NCBI RefSeq assembly: GCF_039652615.1
Contig: NZ_JBDJAC010000002.1
Coordinates: 310,001 to 374,000, forward strand
Direction of reading: 5' to 3'
Origin: Fulvimarina sp039652615
GTDB lineage: Bacteria > Pseudomonadota > Alphaproteobacteria > Rhizobiales > Rhizobiaceae
DNA: 64,000 nucleotides
Under the pieces are notes generated by a model, which saw nothing but the letters and a program-made list of their open reading frames with translations, was not told the DNA's origin and did no database searches. Shown one piece after another: positions 37,921 to 46,111 of this stretch (within the stretch, counting starts at the first letter, position 1; each line of letters starts with the position of its first letter). The position numbers and the translations under genes were made by a program.

Positions 37921-38358
37921 TTGACGACGACACTGGTAATCGGAATCGACGGCAGCGCCGCAAGCAAGAGAGCCTTGGCCCACGGCCAGCGGCTCTCCAA
38001 GCTCATCGGGGACTGCACACTCTTGCTGGTCTACGTGATCGAATGGTCGCCCTACACGTTCCAGAGCGCCGAAGAGAACGAGCAGCGCCACAGACGGCGC
38101 GAGGAAGAGATCGACGTCGCGAAATCACGGGTGCTCGACCCGATGATGAAACAGGTCGTCGCCGACGGGTTCAAGGCCGAATGCAGGGTGCGGCACGGTG
38201 ATGCCGCCGAGATCCTCAACTCCATCGCGGTCGAAAACCACGCCGAGCAGATCATCGTCGCACGCGGCTCCGAAGGCGGGTTCGCCTCGCGCTTCTTCGG
38301 CACCGTCTCCGTCAAGCTCGCGACCTCAGCCAGCGTGCCCGTGACTATCGTCTCTTAA
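37921..38358 (+). CDS. universal stress protein, UspA family
   Basis: The 145-residue single Usp domain starts TTLVIGIDGSAASKRALAHG and ends with the ATP-binding-type loop RGSEGGFASRFFGTVSVKLA followed by VPVTIV, as in nucleotide-binding Usps. The start is TTG, supported by AAAGGAG 6 nt upstream and the absence of an earlier start. It lies 13 nt before the symporter gene and is almost certainly co-transcribed with it, suggesting a Usp that senses or modulates transport; that link is inference. Confidence 0.85.
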   Translation: MTTTLVIGIDGSAASKRALAHGQRLSKLIGDCTLLLVYVIEWSPYTFQSAEENEQRHRRREEEIDVAKSRVLDPMMKQVVADGFKAECRVRHGDAAEILNSIAVENHAEQIIVARGSEGGFASRFFGTVSVKLATSASVPVTIVS

Positions 38359-38371
38359 GGAATTGTCCACC

Positions 38372-39964
38372 ATGACACGACGGCTCGTGACACCTCTCAC
38401 CGTGCTCTTTCTACTCGCATCCAGCGCTGCCGCCCTTGCCCAGGAGGCGGCTGAAGGCGGCGGCATCGATGCCGTGGTCAACAACGTCTTCAGCGTTGCG
38501 ACCGGCTGGTTCGTCAGCTTCATCTTCTCGGACCTGCCCGGAACGGGCTTTCCCTGGATCGTGCTCTGGCTGGTCGTCGGTGCGACGATCTTTACGGTCT
38601 ATTTCGGCTTCATTCAGTTCCGCGCGTTCAAGCACGCGATCCTTCTGGTGAAGGGAGACTATTCCGATCCGAACGATTCCGGTGAGGTGAGCCATTTCCA
38701 GGCCCTCGCCACCGCGCTCTCGGGCACGGTTGGCCTCGGCAATATCGCCGGTGTCGCCGTTGCCATCGGCATCGGCGGTCCGGGCGCGACCTTCTGGATG
38801 ATCCTTGCCGGCCTGATGGGCATGGCGTCGAAATTCACCGAGTGCACACTTGGCGTCAAATACCGCAACGAGTACGCCGACGGCTCCGTTTCAGGCGGCC
38901 CCATGTACTACATGGAAAAGGGCTTTAAGGAACGCGGGATCCCCGGCGGCAAGTTCATGGCCGTCCTGTTCGCCATCTTCTGCATCCTCGGCTCGTTCGG
39001 CGGCGGCAACATGTTCCAGGCCAACCAAGCCCACGCCCAGCTGGCCAATATCTTCGGCGATTATCCCGGCTGGATCACCGGCGTCATCTTCGCCATGATC
39101 GTCTTCGCGGTCATCGTCGGCGGCATCAAGTCGATTGCCCGTGTCACGGAAAAGGTCGTGCCGTTCATGGGCGTTCTCTACGTGGTCTCGGCACTGGTCA
39201 TCATCATCGCCAATTTCGATCAGATCGGCATTGCTTTCGTCCGCATCTTCGAGGGCGCCTTCACGGGACTTGGCGTTGCCGGCGGGTTCGTCGGCGCTCT
39301 CATCCAGGGCTTCCGCCGCGCGGCCTTCTCGAACGAAGCGGGCGTCGGCTCTGCTGCGATCGCCCACTCGGCCGTGAAGACGAAGGAGCCGATCACCGAG
39401 GGCTGCGTCTCGCTGCTCGAACCGTTCATCGATACGGTCGTCATCTGCACGATGACCGCCCTCGTGATCATCATTTCCGACCAGCTGATCACCGATCCAA
39501 ACGGGATGTTCCTCCTGAACGAGGACGGGACGACCATCCGGACGGTCGGCGACGTCTCGGGCGTTGCGCTTACCTCGGCGGCCTTCGCGACGGCGTTCTC
39601 CTGGTTCCCCGTCGTGCTCGCGGTGGCGGTCATCCTCTTCGCCTTCTCGACCATGCTGTCCTGGTCCTATTACGGCCTCAAGGCCTGGACCTACCTCTTC
39701 GGCGAGGGCAAGGCGAAGGAGATTACGTTCAAGGTGATCTTCTGCCTCTTCGTCATCATCGGTGCGGCGGCAAGCCTCGGGCCCGTGATCGATTTCTCCG
39801 ACGCGGCGATCTTCGCCATGGCAGTCGTCAACATCGCCGCGCTCTACGTGCTGATGCCCATCGTCAAGAGGGAACTCAATTCCTACTGGTCGCGGCTTAA
39901 GTCGGGCGAGATCAAGAAATTCCCGAGCACCAATCCTTTCGGGACGCAGCCGACCGGGGACTAA
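38372..39964 (+). CDS. sodium:alanine/glycine symporter (AGCS family)
   Basis: The 530-residue inner-membrane transporter has 10-11 TM segments. AGCS motifs are visible: GTVGLGNIAGVAVAIGIGGPGATFWM, in overlapping parts GTVGLGNIAGVA and GIGGPGATFWM, then KFTECTLGVKYR, SGGPMYYMEKG and RAAFSNEAGVGSAAIAH. The N-terminus carries a signal-like segment with an ALAQE cleavage site near residue 25, as in several alphaproteobacterial members. ATG 38372 is chosen because AAGGA lies 10 nt before it; a TTG three codons earlier is too close. The likely role is Na+-driven uptake of alanine or glycine. It pairs with the uspA-type gene. Confidence 0.9.
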   Translation: MTRRLVTPLTVLFLLASSAAALAQEAAEGGGIDAVVNNVFSVATGWFVSFIFSDLPGTGFPWIVLWLVVGATIFTVYFGFIQFRAFKHAILLVKGDYSDPNDSGEVSHFQALATALSGTVGLGNIAGVAVAIGIGGPGATFWMILAGLMGMASKFTECTLGVKYRNEYADGSVSGGPMYYMEKGFKERGIPGGKFMAVLFAIFCILGSFGGGNMFQANQAHAQLANIFGDYPGWITGVIFAMIVFAVIVGGIKSIARVTEKVVPFMGVLYVVSALVIIIANFDQIGIAFVRIFEGAFTGLGVAGGFVGALIQGFRRAAFSNEAGVGSAAIAHSAVKTKEPITEGCVSLLEPFIDTVVICTMTALVIIISDQLITDPNGMFLLNEDGTTIRTVGDVSGVALTSAAFATAFSWFPVVLAVAVILFAFSTMLSWSYYGLKAWTYLFGEGKAKEITFKVIFCLFVIIGAAASLGPVIDFSDAAIFAMAVVNIAALYVLMPIVKRELNSYWSRLKSGEIKKFPSTNPFGTQPTGD

Positions 39965-39974
39965 AATTCCAAAG

Positions 39975-39998
39975 GCGCGGCGGGCACTCTCGCCGCGC
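39975..39998 (+). terminator. stem-loop after the AGCS symporter gene
   Basis: GCGCGGCG (39975-39982) and CGCCGCGC (39991-39998) form an 8-bp GC stem with an 8-nt loop, followed by TGGTTTC. It lies 10 nt after the stop codon. The T-tract is weak. Confidence 0.55.
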
Positions 39999-40138
39999 TG
40001 GTTTCGCATGAAAAAGAATGATTATCGGGATGGCCGGGCAGGATGGCGTTTCACGACTTCAAACTGCCCGACCACCCCGATGTTTTGACAGGCAGCCCGC
40101 GCTGCCCATGCCGCGAGACGAACGGCTAAGAACCGAAC

Positions 40139-40645
40139 ATGCTCGCCGAGGCTTCAGGATGGCCAGAGGGCGACGTTTCGGCCGTCAGCGTCGGGAAGGT
40201 TTTCGGCAAGACCGAACGGCTCGACAATGCCGCCCTCGCCGCGCTGCGCGATCATGCCGGACAGTGGCAGGGCAAGAGCTTTCAGGTCTGGCGCGAAACC
40301 GGCGAGGCGTTCGACGCATACCAGACCGGCGACAACCAACCCAGGCATCGGCAGATCGTGAATTTCAGGGTGCGGCCGGCGTTTGATTCGCTATCGGTCT
40401 ACACGACGCTGGCGCGATATTGCGCTTGCGTCCTCCTCCTGCACGGCTTCAGCTATTCGGAAGTCGCGGCGCTGCTGAAGCGCTACAACCTCGCCACGGT
40501 GAACCGTGCGAAGGTGGCCGGCATCATAAACCGTCTTGGCATCCGGTGCGGCAAGCGGGAGGAACGCCAGATGCAGCTTAATATTCTGGCAGTCGACCGG
40601 CGCGACGGGGGCATCCTCGCCGCGCACGTGTTCGCGGCAGTTTAA
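40139..40645 (+). CDS. hypothetical protein in the tRNA-adjacent region
   Basis: I do not recognise this 168-residue protein. It is basic, with a helical C-terminal half; YSEVAALLKRYNLATVNRAK could be a helix-turn-helix, but that is weak. The same frame is open further upstream to an ATG at 40043 (MAFHDFKLPDHPDVLTG) and is interrupted by one TAA at 40127, so this may be a gene broken by a nonsense mutation or two separate frames. The ATG at 40139 has no ribosome site. Codon use still looks like the host's. Confidence that it is a functioning gene is modest. Confidence 0.35.
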   Translation: MLAEASGWPEGDVSAVSVGKVFGKTERLDNAALAALRDHAGQWQGKSFQVWRETGEAFDAYQTGDNQPRHRQIVNFRVRPAFDSLSVYTTLARYCACVLLLHGFSYSEVAALLKRYNLATVNRAKVAGIINRLGIRCGKREERQMQLNILAVDRRDGGILAAHVFAAV

Positions 40646-40886
40646 TCAGCCCGCTTCAGGCCATGCTCAAAGAGCTTGGCAAGGACGTCCAAATCCGCTT
40701 CTCATGAGCCGTTGCACTGCACGATGGAATCCACCGGTGGACGGCATCCTGATCATGGCGAAGGGGGATTGTGAGCTGCGGCACGAAGGAAACGCGCTGG
40801 CGGCGCTCGTCGAGGCCAAAAAGCGCAAGCTGGACGAAGTTCGATAGCTTTCGCATCTGTCCATCGTTGACAGTTAGGTCATGGCG

Positions 40887-40917
40887 GCGCTCCGACCTTG
40901 CCGGGTCGGGGCGCTTT
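40887..40917 (+). terminator. intrinsic terminator-like hairpin
   Basis: GCGCTCCGACC (40887-40897) pairs with GGTCGGGGCGC (40904-40914), with one T-G wobble, closing a 6-nt loop and followed by TTT. It sits at the junction between GC-rich sequence and the AT-rich stretch and could end plus-strand transcription from the preceding unknown frame. The rest of 40646-40952 holds no convincing gene. Confidence 0.55.
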
Positions 40918-40952
40918 CCGCTGAATTGATCTTACTCATCTGGGGAAATTCC

Positions 40953-41201
40953 TCAGATGTCTTTCATGACGTGCGCGCGTCGGGGGCGATCCGCCGCCTC
41001 CTCCCTCATTTGAGCCACCAGACGGCCCATGGATGTAATTTCGAGCATACCGCCACAATCTGCCCAAGCCGCAAGCCTCTTTCCTACCAAGAGGGTTGAT
41101 GTTGGGTTCAGCCAAGAAACTTGACCGCCATTCTCGTTCAAATTCCGTAAAAGCGAGTCTTCTGATTCTGACATAGCGAAACTTGGATTAGTCGTTTTCA
41201 T
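40953..41201 (-). CDS. hypothetical protein (82 residues)
   Basis: The family is not recognised. The start ATG at 41201 has GGAG 8 nt upstream, which supports translation. The product has an acidic-polar N-terminus (SESEDSLLRNLNENGGQVSW) and a basic helical C-terminus (GRLVAQMREEAADRPRRAH). It has no signal peptide or TM segment. It lies in the AT-rich island and is divergent from the gene at 41350, sharing an AT-rich promoter region (41202-41349). Confidence 0.45.
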   Translation of the reverse strand: MKTTNPSFAMSESEDSLLRNLNENGGQVSWLNPTSTLLVGKRLAAWADCGGMLEITSMGRLVAQMREEAADRPRRAHVMKDI

Positions 41202-41349
41202 AATAATTTCTCCGGCTTGAATTGAATTATTTAGAATGAACGCGATCTACATATGAAATGATTGTCGTATCTGGAATTTTCAATACCGAAATGTCTGGGT
41301 GATCAAGTTAATTACCGAATGTTTTCTCAATGAAAAATGAAAGAATTTC

Positions 41350-41628
41350 ATGCTAAAAGAAAAAAGCCAAGTTTATCAAGATAGAGCCGATCAGGCAAAC
41401 GAAGAGCTTAAACCGCCTCTCCTCATGTCCGTAAAAAAGAAACTTTTACGGTCAAGAGATGCGTGGCAAACTTTAGCCAATCAAGAACTAGAGCTTGAAG
41501 CCGAACGAGATGAGACCACGAAGCTCAAGAGATATAGGCGGCTGGTTCGCCAGCATCATTCCGAGATAACCGTTTTCTCGTGTTTGCCGCCCCGAGCCAA
41601 GTCAGCGAACGAATGCGACCACTCTTGA
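41350..41628 (+). CDS. small hypothetical helical protein
   Basis: The 92-residue product is mostly charged alpha helix, with a pattern (YQDRADQANEELK ... SRDAWQTLANQELELEAERD) resembling short alphaproteobacterial proteins of unknown function that repeat the form 'helix, then W-x-x-L-A-x-Q'. No strong ribosome site precedes the ATG. The gene lies in the most AT-rich part of the window, with base composition clearly unlike its neighbours, suggesting foreign origin. The C-terminal ~15 residues read less like a natural protein. Confidence 0.5.
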   Translation: MLKEKSQVYQDRADQANEELKPPLLMSVKKKLLRSRDAWQTLANQELELEAERDETTKLKRYRRLVRQHHSEITVFSCLPPRAKSANECDHS

Positions 41629-41720
41629 GGCCGGAAATAACGCTTCTTGTCATAGCGTTTTTCGGAATCGCGATAGCGTTCTTAAGCTTCCTTGTGCTCT
41701 TTGCTCCGTTCGCCAGTTAG
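41613..41720 (+). CDS. candidate 35-residue single-TM peptide
   Basis: A short frame overlaps the end of the preceding gene by 16 nt and encodes MRPLLRPEITLLVIAFFGIA followed by a further hydrophobic run ending LFAPFAS. This is a basic start and one clear TM helix, the layout of many small membrane proteins. The ribosome site is weak. It is plausible but rests only on hydrophobicity and overlap-type coupling. Confidence 0.3.
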   Translation: MRPLLRPEITLLVIAFFGIAIAFLSFLVLFAPFAS

Positions 41721-41743
41721 GCTTTCACTGTCGCAAGTTTCGC

Positions 41744-41941
41744 TTATTGCGGCGGGTGCTTCGCAATGATCCTGGCACCATGGCGAAAGACAAGTCGGGA
41801 ATCCGGCTCGTCGGCGATGACCGCGACCCACATGCGGCGCGCCCATCGCAATTCCCTGATCTCCGCTATCAGCCTATCCTTTAGATCGCCGGGCTCCACC
41901 TCCCGCTTAATCCGAAACATATGCTGGATCTTCTCGACCAT
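41744..41941 (-). CDS. hypothetical protein (65 residues)
   Basis: The product is unrecognised. ATG 41941 has AAGGGA 5 nt upstream, a good ribosome site. The sequence is basic and helical (MFRIKREVEPGDLKDRLIAE, ELRWARRMWVAVIAD) with no TM segment. It lies at the edge of the AT-rich island, 176 nt from the 3' end of tRNA-Arg and on the same strand as the tRNA. Confidence 0.45.
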   Translation of the reverse strand: MVEKIQHMFRIKREVEPGDLKDRLIAEIRELRWARRMWVAVIADEPDSRLVFRHGARIIAKHPPQ

Positions 41942-42117
41942 ATTGTTCCCTTTCTGTTCCCAGGAAAAGGAGAGCGGATACCATGATCCGGAAAGAGGCT
42001 CACGCGCTTGTGAGAATTCGGGGCTGTGCCGTAGCCTAAAGGGAAGCTTTCGTTACCCGCCTCGTTACCCTAATAGCCTGTGAGCCGGAGATGCGCATCG
42101 CTAAGCAATTGATTTAT

Positions 42118-42194
42118 TGGTGATCCCGACAGGATTCGAACCTGTGACCCTCAGATTAGGAATCTGATGCTCTATCCTGCTGAGCTACGGGACC
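42118..42194 (-). tRNA. tRNA-Arg (anticodon CCT)
   Basis: A full cloverleaf can be drawn on the minus strand: acceptor GGTCCCG/CGGGATC with one G-U pair, a D arm with GCTC/GAGC, anticodon stem TCAGA/TCTGA with loop TTCCTAA (anticodon CCT), a five-base variable loop, T arm ACAGG-TTCGAAT-CCTGT and an encoded CCA. It reads AGG codons. Its 3' end faces the AT-rich island at 40-42.1 kb, the side where integrases normally insert. Confidence 0.96.
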
Positions 42195-42489
42195 ACGCCG
42201 GGGAGCTTATAGAATAAAGCGCGGCGGTGCGAAACCTGTTCCGTGAAGCTTTTCGCAAGAGGTATCCCGACTGATACCGTATCCGGCGAATGAGGCCGGG
42301 GGACGGTATCGGAGCCCGAAGCGGCGCTGACACGATTTCAAACCGTTATCGGGAAGCGATCAAGCTTACTTCGTATGATTTGCGCGGCGCCAGTCTGGTG
42401 AATGCCCTCCTGAAACGAGACCTGCAGCTGACTGTGCGGCCGAACCGATGGCTGGGTTCAAGCTTTGTGCCAAAGCCGCGTATCGAGCC

Positions 42490-43131
42490 TCAATGGGCCG
42501 AAGGATCGGCCTGGGCCAATAAAAGGGCTCGCCCCGTTCCGATGACGACCGAAATGGGCCCTGTCGCCTCGTTGGACTGGGTGAGGATCGAGGTGAACGG
42601 CACGCTGACATCGTTAAGCGGATAGACGGCACCGGTTATCGTCAGGCCGGAGATGTCGGAGAATTTCAGGATCGAAAACTGGGTTCCGGGCGGGAGATCA
42701 ACATCCCGACGCTTGCCCGGAGTGAGGGGCCAGCCGCGTTCGCGGCCGTCGTCGAGCTCGATCGCGATCCCCTCACCGACATAACGCATGGCAAGGACGA
42801 GATTGGAAAACGCGTGGTCGCTGCGCGTCCCGCCGAGCGCACCGGCAATGACGAGGCGGGTTGCGCCGCGCTCGATCGCGGCTTCGATCGCCAGCTCGCC
42901 GTCCGTCTTGTCCTTGCCGGTCGGAAAGGAGCGCGTCTCGATCGCGCTGGTCTCCCGAAGCGAGGTCTCGGCCGAATCGAAGTCGCCAAGCCAGAGTTCC
43001 GGCTTGAGCCCCAGCGCGCGGGCATGGGCGATCCCAGCATCGGCGGCGATGATGCGGCAGGCCGAAAGGCGCGCCTTGAGATGATCTGTCGGCGCGATAT
43101 CGCCGGCGAGGAGAACTGCGAATTCGGTCAT
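42490..43131 (-). CDS. thiN: thiamine diphosphokinase
   Basis: This enzyme transfers pyrophosphate from ATP to thiamine, giving thiamine pyrophosphate (TPP). The 213-residue protein has the family motifs RIIAADAGIAHARALG, LWLGDFDSAE, SFPTGKDKTDGELAIEAA and GALGGTRSDHAFSNL. The ATG at 43131 lacks a clear ribosome site. It faces away from the TPP riboswitch and thiBPQ operon just upstream, so importer and kinase are divergently placed: ThiBPQ brings thiamine in and this enzyme activates it. The riboswitch lies on the other strand and should not control thiN directly. Confidence 0.9.
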   Translation of the reverse strand: MTEFAVLLAGDIAPTDHLKARLSACRIIAADAGIAHARALGLKPELWLGDFDSAETSLRETSAIETRSFPTGKDKTDGELAIEAAIERGATRLVIAGALGGTRSDHAFSNLVLAMRYVGEGIAIELDDGRERGWPLTPGKRRDVDLPPGTQFSILKFSDISGLTITGAVYPLNDVSVPFTSILTQSNEATGPISVVIGTGRALLLAQADPSAH

Positions 43132-43269
43132 CGGCGAGAGAATGGTGCAGACGCAGCTTCGGCCAAGCCATCGGCGTGCAAAAGGGATCGGACGAAAGGA
43201 GCCGTCCGCGTTGCGCGCCTGATCAGGAATCGCTTTCTTTCCAGCCGAAACGCTTTAATCTTTCAGCCA

Positions 43270-43364
43270 AGCTCACACGGGGTGCCGCGTATCCGACGCA
43301 GGCTGAGAGGCTGAAAGCCGACCCGTCGAACCTGATCCGGGTCATGCCGGCGGAGGGAATGAGG
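43270..43364 (+). promoter_or_regulatory. TPP riboswitch (THI element)
   Basis: The conserved core blocks appear in order on the plus strand: GGGGTGCC, then GGCTGAGAGG, then the block around GAACCTGATCCGGGTCATGC and CGGAGGGAATG. This is a complete class THI element. It ends about 70 nt before the thiB start, whose ribosome site (AAGGGAGG) could be masked when TPP is bound. It should repress thiBPQ in high TPP. Confidence 0.95.
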
Positions 43365-43434
43365 GCGCCGGCTTCGATCACTCGCGGCCTCGGCTCGCCG
43401 GCTTTCCTTCGAAACAACCTGAAGGGAGGCCCTG

Positions 43435-44463
43435 TTGGCCCAGTCGAAATTCCGTCCGCTCCTCACCGGTGCGATCGCCATGGCCGTTGCGGGCGTACAT
43501 ACCGGTGCCGCCCATGCGCAGGACCGCGAGAAACCGGTCCTGACCGTCTACACCTATGAAAGCTTCGTGCCGGACTGGGGTCCGGGCCCCAAGATCGAAG
43601 CGGCCTTCGAGGCGCAATGCGATTGCGACCTCCAGTTCGTGGGCCTTGCCGATGGCGTTGCAATCCTCAACCGGCTGAAGCTCGAAGGCGCATCCTCGCC
43701 GGCCGATGCCGTTATCGGCCTGACGACCGATCTCGTGCCCGAGGCAAAGGCGACCGGTCTTTTCGCGCCAAGTGGGGTCGATCTCTCGCCCCTCTCCCTC
43801 CCGGTCGAATACGACGACGATACGTTCGTGCCCTTCGACTATTCCTATCTCGCCGTCATGGTGGATACGGAAGCCGCCGAGGATTGGCCGAAGAGCCTCG
43901 ATGCGCTCGTCACCGGCGATCCCAAGCAGAAGATCGCGATCGAGGATCCCCGCACCTCGACGCCGGGCCTTGGCTTCCTCCTCTGGATGAAGGCGGTTTA
44001 CGGCGATGATGCGAAAGCGAAGTGGGAGGAGCTCTCGAACCGTATTCTGACGGTGACGCCCGGCTGGTCGGAAGCCTATGGGCTTTTCACTTCCGGCGAG
44101 GCGCCCCTCGTCGTCAGCTATTCCACCTCGCCCGCCTATCACATGATCGAGGAGGACACCGAACGGTATCAGGCGGCCGATTTCTCCGAAGGTCTCTACC
44201 TGCAGATCGAGGTGGCCGGCATGCTGAAAAGCGCCAAACAGCCGGAGCTTGCACGCGAATTTCTCGATTTCATCCTCACCTCGGATTTCCAGTCGGTGAT
44301 CCCCACCGGAAACTGGGCCTATCCGGTGATCGAAGGCATCGAGCTGCCGGAGGCCTTCGGCAAGCTGATCCAGGTCGAAAACCCGATCTACATCGATCCT
44401 GAAACCGTTGCCGAGAATCGCCAGGCCTGGACGCAGGAATGGCTGGAAGCACTCGGACGCTGA
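43435..44463 (+). CDS. thiB: thiamine ABC transporter, substrate-binding protein
   Basis: The periplasmic receptor ThiB has 342 residues and a signal peptide (LLTGAIAMAVAGVHTGAAHA, cleaved near residue 28). The mature part begins with VLTVYTYESFVPDWGPGPKI, typical of ThiB/TbpA, and contains WMKAVYGDDA and SYSTSPAYH segments of the family. The start is TTG, strongly supported by AAGGGAGG 5 nt upstream; no nearby ATG fits. It is the first gene of the riboswitch-controlled thiBPQ operon. ThiB binds thiamine and phosphorylated forms in characterised relatives. Confidence 0.93.
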   Translation: MAQSKFRPLLTGAIAMAVAGVHTGAAHAQDREKPVLTVYTYESFVPDWGPGPKIEAAFEAQCDCDLQFVGLADGVAILNRLKLEGASSPADAVIGLTTDLVPEAKATGLFAPSGVDLSPLSLPVEYDDDTFVPFDYSYLAVMVDTEAAEDWPKSLDALVTGDPKQKIAIEDPRTSTPGLGFLLWMKAVYGDDAKAKWEELSNRILTVTPGWSEAYGLFTSGEAPLVVSYSTSPAYHMIEEDTERYQAADFSEGLYLQIEVAGMLKSAKQPELAREFLDFILTSDFQSVIPTGNWAYPVIEGIELPEAFGKLIQVENPIYIDPETVAENRQAWTQEWLEALGR

Positions 44464-44491
44464 TCGCCCAATCTTGCACGTCACAACCATC

Positions 44492-46111
44492 ATGCAGCGG
44501 GACAGGGCGATCCGGCTGAGCATAGGGGTGGCTGCCGCGCTGCTCCTTACCGGCTTTCTGGCCGGCGGCTTCCTCCTGCTTGCCGCAGGCACCGATGCCG
44601 AGCTTCCGTTTCTCGCGATCCTCACCGATCCCTATCTGCGCGGCGTCACCCTGTTCACGCTGGAACAGGCCGCGTTGTCGACGCTCCTTTCGGTTCTCGG
44701 CGCCATTCCCCTGGCAAGCGCCCTCCACCGATCGCGCTTTCCGGGAAGAAGCGTGGTGCTGCGCATCTTCCTTCTGCCCCAAGCGCTTCCCGTTCTGGTC
44801 GGCGCGCTGGCGATCATCACCGTCTGGGGACGCAATGGCGTCGTCGCGGATATCGGCGCGTTCCTCGGCCTGCCGCGCTTTTCGATCTACGGCCTTTCGG
44901 GCATTCTCGTCGCGCATGTGTTCTTCAACATGCCGCTCGCGGCCCGACTTATGATCGCCGCGCTCGACGACGTTCCGAAGGAAAGCTGGAAGCTTGCCGG
45001 CCAATTGTCCTTCTCGCCCATGACGACGTTCCGACTGGTCGAATGGCCGGCGATCCGCACCGTGTTGCCGGCGGCGGCAAGCCTCATCTTCATGCTCTGC
45101 GCGACGAGCTTCACCATCGTTCTCATCCTCGGCGGCGGCCCTGGCGCAACGACGCTGGAAGTCGCGATCTACCAGACGCTGCGATACGACTTCGAACCGG
45201 GCCGGGCCGTCGCGCTGTCGCTGCTACAGATCGGCCTGACGGCGATCATCCTCACCATCGCGAACCGGCTTGGCGGCTCGGATGCCGGCCAGTTCGGGCT
45301 TGGCGGACGGGCAACCCGCTGGGACCGGGCAGGCCCACTTCTCAGGAGTTACGACGCGCTGATCCTTGGTCTCGGGCTCTTCTTCGTGCTCTCGCCCTTT
45401 CTCGCCATCGTCCTTGCCGGCATCACGGCCGATCTCGCGCGGCTTCTGACGGAAGCAGCGGTCTTGGACGCGCTTTTCACCAGCCTCTGGGTCGCGTTCA
45501 CCTCGGGCGTCCTTGCGCTTTTCGTGTCTGTCCTGATCCTCCTTGGCGTCGAAGCCCTTGCGAGCGCCGAGAGGCGGATGATGCTCGCGACACCCCTTCC
45601 CCGCCGCGCGCTGGAGATTGCCGCAAGCCTCGTTCTCGTCGTCCCGCCGGTCGTCGTCGGGGCCGGCTGGTTCCTTGGCCTGCGTGAAGTGACGAGCGTC
45701 TTTTCGGCGGCGCCCTATATCGTGGTTCTCACGAATATGGCGATGGCGGTGCCCTTCGCGGTCCGCATTCTCGGGCCCGGCTTCGCGGCCGCCCATCGGC
45801 GCGATGAAAAGCTCGCCGACAGCCTCGGCATGACCGGGTTTCGCCGCTTTTTCCTTCTCGACTATCCGGCGCTGAAGCGTCCCGCGGGTCTTGCCTTCGC
45901 GCTCGCCATCGCGATTTCTCTTGGCGATCTCGGCGCGATCGCCCTGTTCGGCAATCGCGAATTCACGACGCTTCCCTATCTGCTCTATCAGCGCATGGGC
46001 AGCTATCGAACCGACGACGCGGCCGGTCTCGCCCTCATATTGGGCGTGGTCTGCCTCGCCCTGATCTGGTTCGCCGAACGCACAAGCGCAGATGAGGCGA
46101 AAGCGACATGA
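44492..46111 (+). CDS. thiP: thiamine ABC transporter, permease
   Basis: ThiP is a fused double permease of 539 residues with about 12 TM segments. Two EAA-type loops that contact the ATPase are visible: DDVPKESWKLAGQLSFSPMT in the first half and EKLADSLGMTGFRRFFLLDY in the second. The start is ATG 44492, 28 nt after thiB; a TTG at 44474 is possible, and neither has a clear ribosome site. The stop overlaps thiQ by 4 nt. The fusion of two permease halves is normal for ThiP. Confidence 0.92.
   Translation: MQRDRAIRLSIGVAAALLLTGFLAGGFLLLAAGTDAELPFLAILTDPYLRGVTLFTLEQAALSTLLSVLGAIPLASALHRSRFPGRSVVLRIFLLPQALPVLVGALAIITVWGRNGVVADIGAFLGLPRFSIYGLSGILVAHVFFNMPLAARLMIAALDDVPKESWKLAGQLSFSPMTTFRLVEWPAIRTVLPAAASLIFMLCATSFTIVLILGGGPGATTLEVAIYQTLRYDFEPGRAVALSLLQIGLTAIILTIANRLGGSDAGQFGLGGRATRWDRAGPLLRSYDALILGLGLFFVLSPFLAIVLAGITADLARLLTEAAVLDALFTSLWVAFTSGVLALFVSVLILLGVEALASAERRMMLATPLPRRALEIAASLVLVVPPVVVGAGWFLGLREVTSVFSAAPYIVVLTNMAMAVPFAVRILGPGFAAAHRRDEKLADSLGMTGFRRFFLLDYPALKRPAGLAFALAIAISLGDLGAIALFGNREFTTLPYLLYQRMGSYRTDDAAGLALILGVVCLALIWFAERTSADEAKAT

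Noticed and set aside
37661..37924. Plus-strand 87-codon frame upstream of uspA
   Set aside because: It has no ribosome site, a Thr/Arg-rich composition without structure, and overlaps the regulatory region and the uspA start.
39965..41900. Direct repeat of the tRNA-Arg 3' end marking an attachment site
   Set aside because: I searched by eye for the TTCGAATCCTGT segment and found no second copy in the island.
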